NCBI GenBank assembly: GCA_036503775.1
Contig: DASXWH010000170.1
Span: 1 to 64,000, forward strand
DNA from: Ohtaekwangia sp036503775
GTDB lineage: Bacteria; Bacteroidota; Bacteroidia; Cytophagales; Cyclobacteriaceae
Reading direction: 5' to 3'
DNA: 64,000 bases
Shown here in pieces: positions 36,265 to 44,862 of the stretch (position 1 is its first letter; each line of letters opens with the position of its first letter). The position numbers and the translations under genes are program-made. Under the pieces are notes generated by a model. That model saw only the letters and a list, made by a program, of their open reading frames with translations. It was not told where the DNA came from and did not search any database.

Positions 36265-37209
36265 TCAGTCCAACTTTATCTTCAGAATAATTGTGTCGTT
36301 CAGTTTTTCAGGATTTTTGATTTTACCCTTGTTGCCAATGATCTGCAATAATTGACTATTGGCGATAAGGTAAAAATAGTTTTCGACAACAACTCCGGTT
36401 GTGGGGATATCGAACTGAGGATGTTCTGTCAGTATGGATTCCACTTTTTCAATGGCCTCACTCGCGGGAGCCAGATCGAGTTTATGAATGGATTCGGGAA
36501 AGTAAATATTTTGTACGCCAATAAGGCTGGATTTATAGAGATATAACCCATCGTAGCCACTCAGATGATAACGGCTACTGCGGAGTGGCTTCAGTGCTTT
36601 GGTTTCAATATTCATCATGGTAAGACCATTGTCTGTACTTATGATAAGATGTTTTTCATCGGGTGTTGCCGTGATGCCATTGGGTGAACTTACACTTCCG
36701 GGCTTTGTAAATTCCTCCAGAATGTTTTTGTCCTTTCGGACCACCCAAATCATACTGATTTCCGTATCGGTTATGTATACATCACCTGACGACATGATCT
36801 GAAGATCATTAAAAAGATGTCGTTTACCATCACTAAGCTGATAGCGTTTTATAAGCGATTTGGTTTTGGTATTGTAAACATGAATGTTTGATATCCGCAG
36901 ACTATCTTCTTCATAAGCATTATTACAAGCCCAGAGCAAGCCTTTGCTGTCTACTTTCATACCCAGCACTTCCTGAATTTCATCCTGACGAAACGGAACG
37001 AAATCACTGATTTCACCTTTTGATGATAGTTTTACAATTTTTCGTTTGTAAATACTGCTTACATAGAAAGCTTTTTCAACAGGATCATATGCTATTCCTT
37101 CCGGGATGAGGTCTTTTTCAGGGATAGTAAAAGCAACCTCGGCTTTGTATTGTTGTGCAAAGCCTGCTGAGACAATTGTCAGAAAGATGAAGGTGAAGAT
37201 CTTTTGCAT
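36265..37209 (-). CDS. Secreted SMP-30/gluconolactonase-like beta-propeller protein
   Basis: A signal peptide (MQKIFTFIFLTIVSAGFAQ) precedes a six-bladed propeller of the SMP-30/NHL type: IPEGIAYDPVEKAFYVSS, LLWACNNAYEED, LFNDLQIMSSGDVYITDTE, VSSPNGITATPDEKHLIIS and LSGYDGLYLYKSSLIGVQN. The pattern of Glu, Asn and Asp residues in the blades resembles the metal-binding centre of SMP-30 hydrolases, but enzymatic activity is not certain. The start at 37209 is preferred over 37233 because it gives a compact signal peptide. It lies 10 bases after the nuclease gene in the same operon. Confidence 0.8.
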   Translation of the reverse strand: MQKIFTFIFLTIVSAGFAQQYKAEVAFTIPEKDLIPEGIAYDPVEKAFYVSSIYKRKIVKLSSKGEISDFVPFRQDEIQEVLGMKVDSKGLLWACNNAYEEDSLRISNIHVYNTKTKSLIKRYQLSDGKRHLFNDLQIMSSGDVYITDTEISMIWVVRKDKNILEEFTKPGSVSSPNGITATPDEKHLIISTDNGLTMMNIETKALKPLRSSRYHLSGYDGLYLYKSSLIGVQNIYFPESIHKLDLAPASEAIEKVESILTEHPQFDIPTTGVVVENYFYLIANSQLLQIIGNKGKIKNPEKLNDTIILKIKLD

Positions 37210-37219
37210 GGGTAGAATT

Positions 37220-38590
37220 TTAAAACACCACAAGCTCTGCTCCTCGTGGATTGGTAAGGTATGAATTGATCAGATTTTGTACAGTAGGGGTTTCTGCGCC
37301 CGTCTTAATAAATGTACGAGCTGATTCAAAATTTGTAATGGCTACATCCTTTGTGAAAAATCCAAACCCGCAAAAACATCCCTTGTCAACCAGTACAAGG
37401 GATTGCTCATCCGCGCTTCTTCCTCTTCCGATAATAGCAACACTGTTTCCGGGCCGACCGAATGCTTCAATGGCTTTCAGCGCACGCTTGTTATACTTCT
37501 TAGCAGACTCAACACCTTCACAGGCGCCATGACACTCTCCTGTCTGATAATTGAAGCACAAACCTTTGGCCACCTGAAGGCCGCACAACTTGGGACATAA
37601 ATCAAAGGTTCTCACCTTTTCCCACAAAAAATTCCAGGTATCACCTTTTGAGCTGAAACGGATAAGAGGACGAGAGCCTTTCGTTACCATGTTCACGGAG
37701 AAACGAAGATAGCCATTGCGATCTTCGTAATTATAAATACCCCATTCCTCAACTTTAAATTTTTGCGCCTGATTATACTTGGGCCAAAGTCTTCGGATCT
37801 CCTGTGATTCAAGAATGAGGGCAATCAATTCGTTACCAGTAAGCTCATACGTTATGTGATGAATTTCATTTCGGATTTTAGACCGGCTCCATTCGCGCGC
37901 ATCACCGGTAAAATGTCCGGCAATTCTCTTTTTTATGTTAATCGCCTTGCCTACATAGATCACCTGACCGCGGGCATTTAAAAAATAATAAACCCCTGGT
38001 TTAGCGGGCAGTCGGTCAAATTCTTCTTTGGCCAGATTGGGCGGAAGAATGGTTTCGCCCGAGTTTCTTTTTAGTGCTTTTAAAATATGGCCGTCAGAAT
38101 CCCTGCGAAGCAACTGATCAAAAATTTTAACCGTAGCATGGGCATCTCCACCAGCCCGGTGACGGTTTGTGATTTCAATTCCGAGACTCTCAGCAAGACT
38201 TCCCAGATTATAGGATCGCAATCCGGGAATAATTTTCCGGCTTAGCCTAACTGTACAGAGCTTTTTAGCCTGCCAGTTAATGGTTGCTATTTCGAACTCA
38301 CGTTTTAGAAATGAATAATCGAAATGTGCATTGTGTGCAACAAATACCTTTCCATCAATCAGGTTGAAAATATCTTCTGCAATCTCTTCAAAGGTTGGTG
38401 CGTCAAGAACCATTTCGGTAGAAATACCGGTAAGACCTGTAATGTAGTGGGGGATATTCCTGCCTGGATTAACCAGCGTATGATAGGTATCCGTAATCTG
38501 AATACCATCATGAAGGAAAACAGCGATCTCAGTTATGCGGTGATTTGCGGCATACCCTCCTGTTGTCTCAATATCCACAATCGCATACAT
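37220..38590 (-). CDS. DnaQ-type exonuclease fused to GIY-YIG (UvrC N-terminal-like) nuclease domain
   Basis: The first 175 residues form a DEDDh 3'-5' exonuclease like DNA polymerase III epsilon: VDIETTG (Asp, Glu), AHNAHFDYSFL and HRAGGDAHAT. After a short linker, residues about 195-275 carry a GIY-YIG domain (GVYYFLNARGQVIYVGKA, with downstream IKKRI), as in UvrC and Cho. The last 180 residues include a cysteine-containing segment (CPKLCGLQ... CHGAC) that could bind metal or act in DNA binding. UvrC's RNase H-like and HhH domains are missing. It is probably a DNA repair nuclease resembling the Cho/epsilon fusions known in several phyla; the window's uvrA is separate. Confidence 0.9.
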   Translation of the reverse strand: MYAIVDIETTGGYAANHRITEIAVFLHDGIQITDTYHTLVNPGRNIPHYITGLTGISTEMVLDAPTFEEIAEDIFNLIDGKVFVAHNAHFDYSFLKREFEIATINWQAKKLCTVRLSRKIIPGLRSYNLGSLAESLGIEITNRHRAGGDAHATVKIFDQLLRRDSDGHILKALKRNSGETILPPNLAKEEFDRLPAKPGVYYFLNARGQVIYVGKAINIKKRIAGHFTGDAREWSRSKIRNEIHHITYELTGNELIALILESQEIRRLWPKYNQAQKFKVEEWGIYNYEDRNGYLRFSVNMVTKGSRPLIRFSSKGDTWNFLWEKVRTFDLCPKLCGLQVAKGLCFNYQTGECHGACEGVESAKKYNKRALKAIEAFGRPGNSVAIIGRGRSADEQSLVLVDKGCFCGFGFFTKDVAITNFESARTFIKTGAETPTVQNLINSYLTNPRGAELVVF

Positions 38591-38656
38591 GGGCGAAATT
38601 TAGAATTTGACTTCGTCACTTAAAAGTGGAAATTGAATCAAAATTAAATACACATT

Positions 38657-39010
38657 ATGAATTGGATCGTGCGGTTTCTTCTCTCCGGACTGGCCGTTTT
38701 GCTTACCGCTTACTTACTGCCCGGTGTTGAAGTGAGACATTATGGTTATGCCCTACTGGTGGCGATAATCATTTCGATCGCAAATGTGATTGTAAAACCG
38801 ATCCTTGTTGTTTTAACCATACCTATTACTATCCTCACGCTTGGCCTTTTTCTTTTAGTGATCAATGCAGGTATTATTCTTCTGGTTGACTTTCTGATAA
38901 CTCCAGGATTTGAAGTTGATGGATTCTGGTGGGCACTAGCGTTCAGCCTGATCCTTTCAATTTTCAATAGTTTGTTTGGGGATCTTTCCAAAGACAACAA
39001 GAAAGACTAG
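38657..39010 (+). CDS. Small membrane protein of the phage holin 4-2 / YvlD family
   Basis: A 117-residue protein with four transmembrane helices and the conserved family signature IANVIVKPILVVLTIPITILTLGLF, split by short loops, and LPGVEV after the first helix. The family (PF04020 type) is widespread in bacterial chromosomes and is called phage holin by similarity only; no lysis role is implied and there is no phage gene nearby. Divergently placed 66 bases from the nuclease operon. Confidence 0.85.
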   Translation: MNWIVRFLLSGLAVLLTAYLLPGVEVRHYGYALLVAIIISIANVIVKPILVVLTIPITILTLGLFLLVINAGIILLVDFLITPGFEVDGFWWALAFSLILSIFNSLFGDLSKDNKKD

Positions 39011-39118
39011 GGTAACTCACTGACATTCAATTCGTACAGAGCAGATCCGCTGATTGGCACTTCATTTGCAATTTTAGGTTCAAGGAGATTAAAACTCTGA
39101 GTATTTAAAGTCTGTATT

Positions 39119-39604
39119 ATGAAAACGACAATTTTTTTACGTGGACTGTTTGTGGTGGCTTTTCTGATTGTAAGTATGGGAGTGATGGCACAGGGACGAG
39201 GTCGGTCGAACGGGCGTGATCGCGGTCATACCAATGGTTATCAACGTGACTATCATCATAACGATCGACATGATCGCCATGATCATCATAGATCGCATCA
39301 GGATGTTTATGTTCATCACCATCATCATGCTCCGGTATACAGAAGGGTAACATATCACTATCATTACAGACCCGTTCGTTACGTTTACTATCGTGATTAT
39401 GATGTTTATTATGATTGTGACCGGAGTGTTTATATCTCGTATTCGGGTCGCGGCTGGACAATCAGTACAGGCATGCCCGTAATTTTACATCATGTGGATA
39501 TGCAGCGTGCAGCACGGGTTGACGTGGATGATTATTATGACGATGACTTCGTTGGACACCTGGATCGCAACAGGCCTAACGGAAAATTATATGCGGAGTG
39601 GTAA
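39119..39604 (+). CDS. Secreted His/Tyr/Arg/Asp-rich protein of unknown function
   Basis: A signal peptide (cleavage about after GVMAQ) is followed by a 45-residue segment made largely of His, Asp, Arg and Tyr (DYHHNDRHDRHDHH; HHHHHAPVY), then YHYHYRPVRYVYYRDYD and an acidic DVDDYYDDDF segment. The composition suggests metal binding or a flexible surface interaction, but nothing identifies a family. The reading frame is credible because it has a signal sequence, a plausible start and a terminator directly after it, and a sense-strand composition unlike random sequence. The antisense frames are products of the repeated CAT/ATG triplets. Confidence 0.72.
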   Translation: MKTTIFLRGLFVVAFLIVSMGVMAQGRGRSNGRDRGHTNGYQRDYHHNDRHDRHDHHRSHQDVYVHHHHHAPVYRRVTYHYHYRPVRYVYYRDYDVYYDCDRSVYISYSGRGWTISTGMPVILHHVDMQRAARVDVDDYYDDDFVGHLDRNRPNGKLYAEW

Positions 39605-39617
39605 TTATGAGGATTTA

Positions 39618-39652
39618 CAAAAGGGAACAGAATTTTCTGTTCCCTTTTTTAT
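39618..39652 (+). terminator. Rho-independent terminator after the His-rich protein gene
   Basis: AGGGAACAGAA pairs with TTCTGTTCCCT with a short loop, followed by six Ts. Stem and T-run are both clear. Confidence 0.85.
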
Positions 39653-39756
39653 TTAAAGCAGATAGCCTTTGTTCCCTTTAGTCATTTCAGAAGAATTCAG
39701 CGAAAAAATTTTTCATTCAATTACAACTTCGTATGTGAATTTGATGTCTATACAGC

Positions 39757-39861
39757 ATGACCCTCAAATACACGTTAATGAAACGCAGGATTTTACTAGT
39801 TGTCGGAATTGTTGTAGCTATTCTGGTTGGTATGTATACCGGCCTTTTTGGAATGGCTTAA
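39757..39861 (+). CDS. Very short single-span membrane peptide (34 aa)
   Basis: A short frame between the terminator of the His-rich protein gene and the end of uvrA. It has a basic start (MTLKYTLMKRR) and a 20-residue hydrophobic core (LLVVGIVVAILVGMY) ending in FGMA, which fits a single membrane helix with the N terminus inside. An internal ATG at 39778 would give a 27-residue version starting MKRR. No promoter box or homologue is recognised, so a chance frame cannot be excluded. Confidence 0.4.
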   Translation: MTLKYTLMKRRILLVVGIVVAILVGMYTGLFGMA

Positions 39862-39865
39862 TCTA

Positions 39866-42727
39866 TTAGCTCAGTTTTTTTTTCAGAAACTCAGCCGTAT
39901 ACCCCTTCCCCTTTTTAACCATTTCCTCCGGTGTTCCTTCAAACATCAGTGTTCCCCCTTTTTTCTCCCCTCCTTCAGGACCGAGGTCTATGATCCAGTC
40001 CGCACATTTAATCACCTCCAGGTTGTGCTCAATCACAATGACACTATGACCCTGATCAACAAGGGCATTAATGGCTTTTAAAAGTTTGGAGATATCATGA
40101 AAGTGAAGGCCGGTTGTGGGCTCGTCAAAAATGAAAAGGAGGTTCCCTTCAGGTGAGTTTTTACCAAGGAATGAAGCCAGCTTTACGCGTTGAGCCTCAC
40201 CACCACTCAACGAATTGGATGACTGTCCGAGTTTTACATATCCTAATCCAACATCATGTAAAGGAAGAATTTTATCGTACACCGCTTTTTTGTCCCGAAA
40301 AAAATCAAGCGCATGCTCAACAGTCATATCGAGGATGTCTGCAATATTTTTTCCATTGTACTCTATATCCAGAACTTCCTGTTTGAATCTTTTTCCGTGG
40401 CAGCTCTCACATTTCAGAAATATGTCGGCCATGAATTGCATTTCGACCCGAATCTCGCCCTCCCCCTCACAGGTTTCACAACGGCCACCCTCTACATTGA
40501 ATGAAAAGTGAGAAGGTTTATACCCGCGCTGTTTTGATAAAGGTTGATCAGCATAGAGATTACGGATAGCATCATAGGCCTTCACATAACTGATCGGATT
40601 AGAACGGGAGGATTTTCCGATTGGATTCTGATCCACAAATTCTACCTGTGTGATCTTGGCATAATCACCTTCAATCTTATCATACCTTCCCGGTGACTCG
40701 GCAACAGAACCATTCATTCTTCCGACAGCCGGATATAAGATCTTTTTTATGAGGGTCGATTTTCCCGAGCCACTTACACCGGTAACCACAGTTAATGTTC
40801 CCAGGGGGAATTTAACAGTCAGGTTTTTCAGATTGTTTTCACGCGCACCAAAAACGGTAATGGAGTCTTTCCATTTTCTTCGGCTTTTTGGCAAGGCTAT
40901 TTCTTCTTGCCCGCTGAGGTAGTCAGTTGTATGCGATTTTGATTTTCCGTTGATGTCCTTAAGTGATCCCTGAAAAACAAGTTCCCCCCCATGGCTTCCG
41001 GCATCAGGTCCGATATCGATGATCTGATCGGCAGCTCTCATAATTTCTTCTTCATGCTCCACTACGATAACCGTGTTTCCAAGGTCGCGTAGTGATTTCA
41101 AAACCGTTACCATCCGATCTGTATCCTTGGGGTGTAAGCCAATACTAGGCTCATCCAGAATATACATTGACCCAACGAGGGCGCTTCCGAGTGATGTAGC
41201 AAGCTTTATTCGTTGATATTCTCCTCCGGACAAAGTAGAGGTGATTCGGTTGAGGGTTAGATAACCCAGGCCAACCTGTGTCATATAATCCAGACGTGAT
41301 CGTATCTCGGTTAAAATTCTTTCGGAAACATGTATATCATAAGCCGGCAATTTTAACACGTTGAAGAATGACAGGCAATCCTCTATAGGCATTAGAACGA
41401 TATCCGTGATGGAGGTATTTTGAATTTTCACATACTGGGCATCTTTACGCAACCTGGTGCCTCGGCAATCCGGACAATTGGTTCTCCCACGGTAGCGCGA
41501 AAGCATTACCCGATATTGAATTTTATGCGTCTTGGATTCGAGGTATTTGAAGAAATCATTAATGCCATCGAAGTGACTGTTCCCGGTCCATAACAGGTCC
41601 TGTTGTTCTCTCGTTAATTCGTTATAAGGCCGATGAATCGGGAAATCAAACTTGATTCCATTTTTGAGCAACGGTTTCTGCCATTCACTCATAGCCTCGC
41701 TTCGCCAGGGAGCAATGGCACCTTCATATACTGACAGAGACTTATCGGGGATAACCAGATCCTCATCAATACCCAGAATTTTTCCAAAGCCTTCGCATGT
41801 CTGGCATGCTCCATAGGGATTATTGAAGCTGAAAAAATTAACAGACGGTTCAGTGAACACCATTCCGTCAAGTTCAAACCGGTCAGAGAAGTGCATCTTA
41901 GTATGGCCTTCTGCATATACAATACAGTCTCCCTCGCCTTCAAAGAAAGCGGTTTGAATAGAATCGGATAATCTGAAAATAGTATCTTCATCATTGGGGT
42001 TCACACTTGTTCTGTCAATGAGAATTTCAATTGTACCTTCTGTTTTTTGGGCTTTCTTCTTTTTGCCAGAGATATCAGCCGGATTAAGGATCTCTTCAAT
42101 GAATTTCATTTCTCCGTCCACCAGTATCCGGGCAAACCCTTTACTAAGGAGAAGATTCAGCTCATCATTTAGTTTTCTGCCTTTTTTTATGCGAAGAGGG
42201 CAAGCAACCATTACCCGGGTTCCTTCCGAAAGCTTATGTATCGCGTCAACAACAGACGTAACCGTATCTCGTTTTACTTCTTTGCCACTTATAGGCGAAT
42301 AGGTTTTTCCGATTCGGGCAAAAAGTAATTTGAGATAATCGTAGATCTCGGTTGTAGTTCCTACGGTTGAACGCGGGTTCCGGGTATTTACCTTTTGTTC
42401 AATTGCAATGGCAGGAGAAACACCTCTTATATAATCAACCTCAGGCTTCTCCATTCGGCCCAGAAACTGCCGGGCATATGAACTGAGGCTTTCCACATAC
42501 ATTCGCTGACCTTCGGCAAAGAGTGTATCAAAAGCCAGTGACGATTTTCCTGATCCGGAAAGACCAGTGATAACAACCATCTTATTTCTGGGAATTGCTA
42601 CACTCAGGTTTTTCAGATTGTTTACCCGTGCTCGTTTAATGATGATGTATTCTTTTGGATCGAGCTCATCTAAATATGAATCTGGTATTAATTTTTGGCT
42701 CACGGGTATCTTTTCTGAAGTTTCCAT
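39866..42727 (-). CDS. uvrA: Excinuclease ABC subunit A
   Basis: The damage-sensing ATPase of nucleotide excision repair. Two ABC modules are intact: Walker A GLSGSGKSSLAFDT and GVSGSGKSTL; signatures LSGGEYQRIKLAT and LSGGEAQRVKLAS; Walker B regions DEPSIGLHPKD and DEPTTGLHFHD. Zinc-binding CxxC pairs occur as CQTCEGFG with CPDCRGTRL, and CETCEGEG with CESCHGKRF. The 953-residue length is normal. It is downstream of a terminator and upstream of the short peptide gene, so it is probably transcribed alone. The GIY-YIG fusion at 37220-38590 is not UvrC. Confidence 0.98.
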   Translation of the reverse strand: METSEKIPVSQKLIPDSYLDELDPKEYIIIKRARVNNLKNLSVAIPRNKMVVITGLSGSGKSSLAFDTLFAEGQRMYVESLSSYARQFLGRMEKPEVDYIRGVSPAIAIEQKVNTRNPRSTVGTTTEIYDYLKLLFARIGKTYSPISGKEVKRDTVTSVVDAIHKLSEGTRVMVACPLRIKKGRKLNDELNLLLSKGFARILVDGEMKFIEEILNPADISGKKKKAQKTEGTIEILIDRTSVNPNDEDTIFRLSDSIQTAFFEGEGDCIVYAEGHTKMHFSDRFELDGMVFTEPSVNFFSFNNPYGACQTCEGFGKILGIDEDLVIPDKSLSVYEGAIAPWRSEAMSEWQKPLLKNGIKFDFPIHRPYNELTREQQDLLWTGNSHFDGINDFFKYLESKTHKIQYRVMLSRYRGRTNCPDCRGTRLRKDAQYVKIQNTSITDIVLMPIEDCLSFFNVLKLPAYDIHVSERILTEIRSRLDYMTQVGLGYLTLNRITSTLSGGEYQRIKLATSLGSALVGSMYILDEPSIGLHPKDTDRMVTVLKSLRDLGNTVIVVEHEEEIMRAADQIIDIGPDAGSHGGELVFQGSLKDINGKSKSHTTDYLSGQEEIALPKSRRKWKDSITVFGARENNLKNLTVKFPLGTLTVVTGVSGSGKSTLIKKILYPAVGRMNGSVAESPGRYDKIEGDYAKITQVEFVDQNPIGKSSRSNPISYVKAYDAIRNLYADQPLSKQRGYKPSHFSFNVEGGRCETCEGEGEIRVEMQFMADIFLKCESCHGKRFKQEVLDIEYNGKNIADILDMTVEHALDFFRDKKAVYDKILPLHDVGLGYVKLGQSSNSLSGGEAQRVKLASFLGKNSPEGNLLFIFDEPTTGLHFHDISKLLKAINALVDQGHSVIVIEHNLEVIKCADWIIDLGPEGGEKKGGTLMFEGTPEEMVKKGKGYTAEFLKKKLS

Positions 42728-42751
42728 TCTAAACTAAGAAGCATTCCTGCT

Positions 42752-42790
42752 GATCGAAACAAAAACACCATCCGTGGGGATGGTGTTCAT
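42752..42790 (-). terminator. Rho-independent terminator of the acidic small-protein gene
   Basis: On the minus strand AACACCATCC pairs with GGATGGTGTT around a four-base loop, followed by a T-rich tail (TTTTTGTTT). It lies just upstream of uvrA, so uvrA transcription must start after it. Confidence 0.82.
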
Positions 42791-42811
42791 TATTTGGCAA
42801 ATTTCTTTCTT

Positions 42812-43201
42812 TTATCCGTCAAAGTCGGGATCATAGCTCGCTTCGCGATTGCTTTTGCCACCACCCCCGTCATCATCATAGTCACTTTCGCTTTCATTAT
42901 CACTGCTCATGCCATCTTCACCAAATCCATCTCCGCCACCTTCTTCTGAATTATCGAATTCATTTTCAGGTTTGGACTCAACATCGTACTCTCCATCACT
43001 ATTTTTTGTTACTGGAACTTTGACAAGATATGTGGCATCATCGGTTTCCAGAGAAAAAACAAAAATGGGTTCTTTTTTCGCATTCGTAATGCGTGTGATG
43101 CTGCCCTCATATCCATTTGGATATTGATCTTTAATCAGATCTTTTAAATCCTCGGAGAGATTTTCCAGGCTTTTAATTACTTTTTTCTTACTGACTGCCA
43201 T
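42812..43201 (-). CDS. Small acidic-tailed protein of unknown function
   Basis: A 129-residue protein beginning MAVSKKKV at 43201; the longer frame from 43231 adds ten residues that look untranslated. The N-terminal 75 residues form a compact domain (LEDLKDLIKDQYP, then beta strands through FVFSLETDDATYLVKVPV). The C-terminal 50 residues are low-complexity Asp/Glu/Gly/Ser (EEGGGDGFGEDG). Conserved small proteins of this shape appear in other Cytophagales, sometimes labelled DNA primase without basis. The function is unknown. It ends at a strong terminator. Confidence 0.7.
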   Translation of the reverse strand: MAVSKKKVIKSLENLSEDLKDLIKDQYPNGYEGSITRITNAKKEPIFVFSLETDDATYLVKVPVTKNSDGEYDVESKPENEFDNSEEGGGDGFGEDGMSSDNESESDYDDDGGGGKSNREASYDPDFDG

Positions 43202-43276
43202 ACTATAACGTGACGCAAAATATGCGAGCAAATAGCTAAAGAAAATTGGTGACAGGCAAGAATTTTTTAAAAATTT

Positions 43277-43306
43277 TTTGCGTTCAAACGGAATATTTCT
43301 ATCTTT
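43277..43306 (+). promoter_or_regulatory. Putative promoter of the ECF sigma factor gene
   Basis: TTG (43277-43279), 19 bases, then TATCTTTT (43299-43306), one base off the TAnnTTTG box. It lies about 70 bases before the sigma factor ATG. Confidence 0.45.
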
Positions 43307-43377
43307 TCACTCCTGATTGTTCAACTAAACCCTACAATATCGAAAGCAGACTCTACGTTACCTAAATGTAAGACGGA

Positions 43378-44028
43378 ATGATTGATAACAGATTAAGTGA
43401 CAGCCAACTTGTGTCACTGTATCAAAACGGTAACGAAGAAGCTTTCGAAATGCTCCTGCACAGACACAAATCGAAACTCTACACGGCTATCTATCTGATT
43501 GTAAAAGACAGATATACCGCTGAAGATTTACTACAGGAAACTTTCGTAAAGGCTATAAATACCATCCGTGGCGGACGGTACAATGAAGAGGGGAAATTCC
43601 AACCTTGGATTAGTCGTATTGCTCATAACCTGGCGATCGACCATTTCAGGCGGAATAAGCGTTATCCTGAGATAATTTTGGAGGATGGAAGCCGGGTATT
43701 CAATTCCATAGAGTTCGCAGAAGAATCTATGGAATCGAAACAGGTCTTACGCGACACACGAACAAAACTGCGGGATTTTATAAAAGAACTTCCAGTTGAA
43801 CAAAAGCAAGTGTTGATAATGCGCCATTACCTACAAATGAGTTTTCAGGAGATTGCAGAGCGAACCGGAGTGAGCATCAACACTGCGCTGGGCAGAATGC
43901 GGTATGCATTAATAAACCTGCGCAAGAAGATGATCAAACACAGAGCCTATGATAAAAACCTTTACACAAACGGACTTGATCAGGTATTTATACCACGAGA
44001 CTACGGAGGAGGAGAGCAGGGAGATTGA
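43378..44028 (+). CDS. ECF-type RNA polymerase sigma factor
   Basis: A 216-residue sigma-70 family factor. Region 2 is clear (LLHRHKSKLYTAIYLIVKDRYTAEDLLQETF, with the aromatic/acidic helix for core binding, and RIAHNLAIDHFRR). Region 4 is the HTH LPVEQKQVLIMRHYLQMSFQEIAERTGVS. The 27-residue C-terminal extension (from about KHRAYDKN) is encoded in DNA that also encodes the start of the next gene in another frame. An associated small protein gene overlapping the end suggests a regulator of this factor. Target promoters are unknown. Confidence 0.92.
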   Translation: MIDNRLSDSQLVSLYQNGNEEAFEMLLHRHKSKLYTAIYLIVKDRYTAEDLLQETFVKAINTIRGGRYNEEGKFQPWISRIAHNLAIDHFRRNKRYPEIILEDGSRVFNSIEFAEESMESKQVLRDTRTKLRDFIKELPVEQKQVLIMRHYLQMSFQEIAERTGVSINTALGRMRYALINLRKKMIKHRAYDKNLYTNGLDQVFIPRDYGGGEQGD

Positions 44029-44185
44029 TAAGGCACTTCTCTGCGACAACGAACTTCAGGCGCTCTACAATCAATTGATCGCCTTAAAAAATGAAATGGA
44101 TTCAGCTCAGCTGCAACCATCGTCTGCAACCGTGCTTAATATTTTAAGCTATTCAAAAGGGTTGCAGGAAAAAAGAAGTTCGTAA
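43949..44185 (+). CDS. Small protein overlapping the sigma factor gene, possible anti-sigma partner
   Basis: A 78-residue helical protein (MIKTFTQTDLIRYLYHETTEEESREIDKALLCDNEL) in a frame different from the sigma gene, overlapping its last 80 bases. The N terminus resembles the cytoplasmic start of Bacteroidota anti-sigma factors, but the zinc-binding HxxxCxxC of a ZAS domain and any membrane helix are missing. A similar small protein often follows this sigma factor in related bacteria by my recollection. Because the overlap is long, mutual constraint between the two frames is expected. Function inferred from position. Confidence 0.7.
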   Translation: MIKTFTQTDLIRYLYHETTEEESREIDKALLCDNELQALYNQLIALKNEMDSAQLQPSSATVLNILSYSKGLQEKRSS

Positions 44186-44273
44186 GAGCAAAAATTCCTG
44201 AATTTATTTTTTGCGCGATGCGCATGCATTTGTGAGCGGAACTGCTATGCCGGTTGCAGTTGAAGCGTATGCA

Positions 44274-44855
44274 TTATTTCTCCCATTGGAGGGTATTGAT
44301 TAAATGCATTATATCTTTCTTCATGTATTCAATAGCCGGTGCCAGAGAATCATTTGAAACCTGGGTGTTAAAATACAGGGCACCCCGCATAAAATTTTTG
44401 GTGGAGTCGGTTATAGTAAATTGAAACTGACTGGGCACTTCACCTTCCAATTCTGCTATTACCGCAGTTTTTCCATCCGGTGTCCGGGTAATTATTTCAT
44501 TTATGGCGTAGGCCTTAATCTGATGTTTTGCTGTAAGTGTGTAGGAATCGTCTAAAAACTCCTTTAATAGCTGCTTATCATTCTTCAGATTCTTGTAGGT
44601 GATATGAATGTTGGATTTCAGGTTGGGATAATAGATCTCAATCCAGAACCTCTCCCTGATATTGGAAGTATCCGGCAAAAGCTTTGCATGTGCAGAGTAC
44701 TCAAAACTATAGGGAAGAGAATCAGGCAACGAGGTATAAACCGGTTCTGGTAAAACCAGTCTGTTGTAACCCAATGGTTTTGGCAAATAGTCACGGGTAC
44801 AGGACGTAAAACCGAGAACGAGTAGAAAAAATGAAATGATTTTCAATTGGTTCAT
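44274..44855 (-). CDS. gldD: Gliding motility lipoprotein GldD
   Basis: A 193-residue lipoprotein with signal ending VLGFTSC (lipobox). After it comes YLPKPLGYNRLVLPEP, the conserved GldD opening, and later a beta-rich body with SFEYSAHAKLLPDT. GldD is one of the lipoproteins needed for gliding and type IX secretion in Flavobacterium johnsoniae. The start at 44855 is chosen because it gives the normal signal peptide; the frame from 44891 runs into gldE. The gene follows gldE by 7 bases, and the order mutY-ssb-gldE-gldD is the known gliding arrangement. Confidence 0.92.
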   Translation of the reverse strand: MNQLKIISFFLLVLGFTSCTRDYLPKPLGYNRLVLPEPVYTSLPDSLPYSFEYSAHAKLLPDTSNIRERFWIEIYYPNLKSNIHITYKNLKNDKQLLKEFLDDSYTLTAKHQIKAYAINEIITRTPDGKTAVIAELEGEVPSQFQFTITDSTKNFMRGALYFNTQVSNDSLAPAIEYMKKDIMHLINTLQWEK

Positions 44856-44862
44856 TTGAATT

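Noticed and set aside
38657..39010. Prophage indicated by a holin-family protein
   Set aside because: The family name is by similarity; no other phage genes (integrase, capsid, lysin) are present, and the protein belongs to a widespread chromosomal family.
39117..39461. Antisense ORFs rich in Met/His across the His-rich protein
   Set aside because: They arise from CAT/ATG complementarity of histidine codons and lack a signal peptide or termination context.
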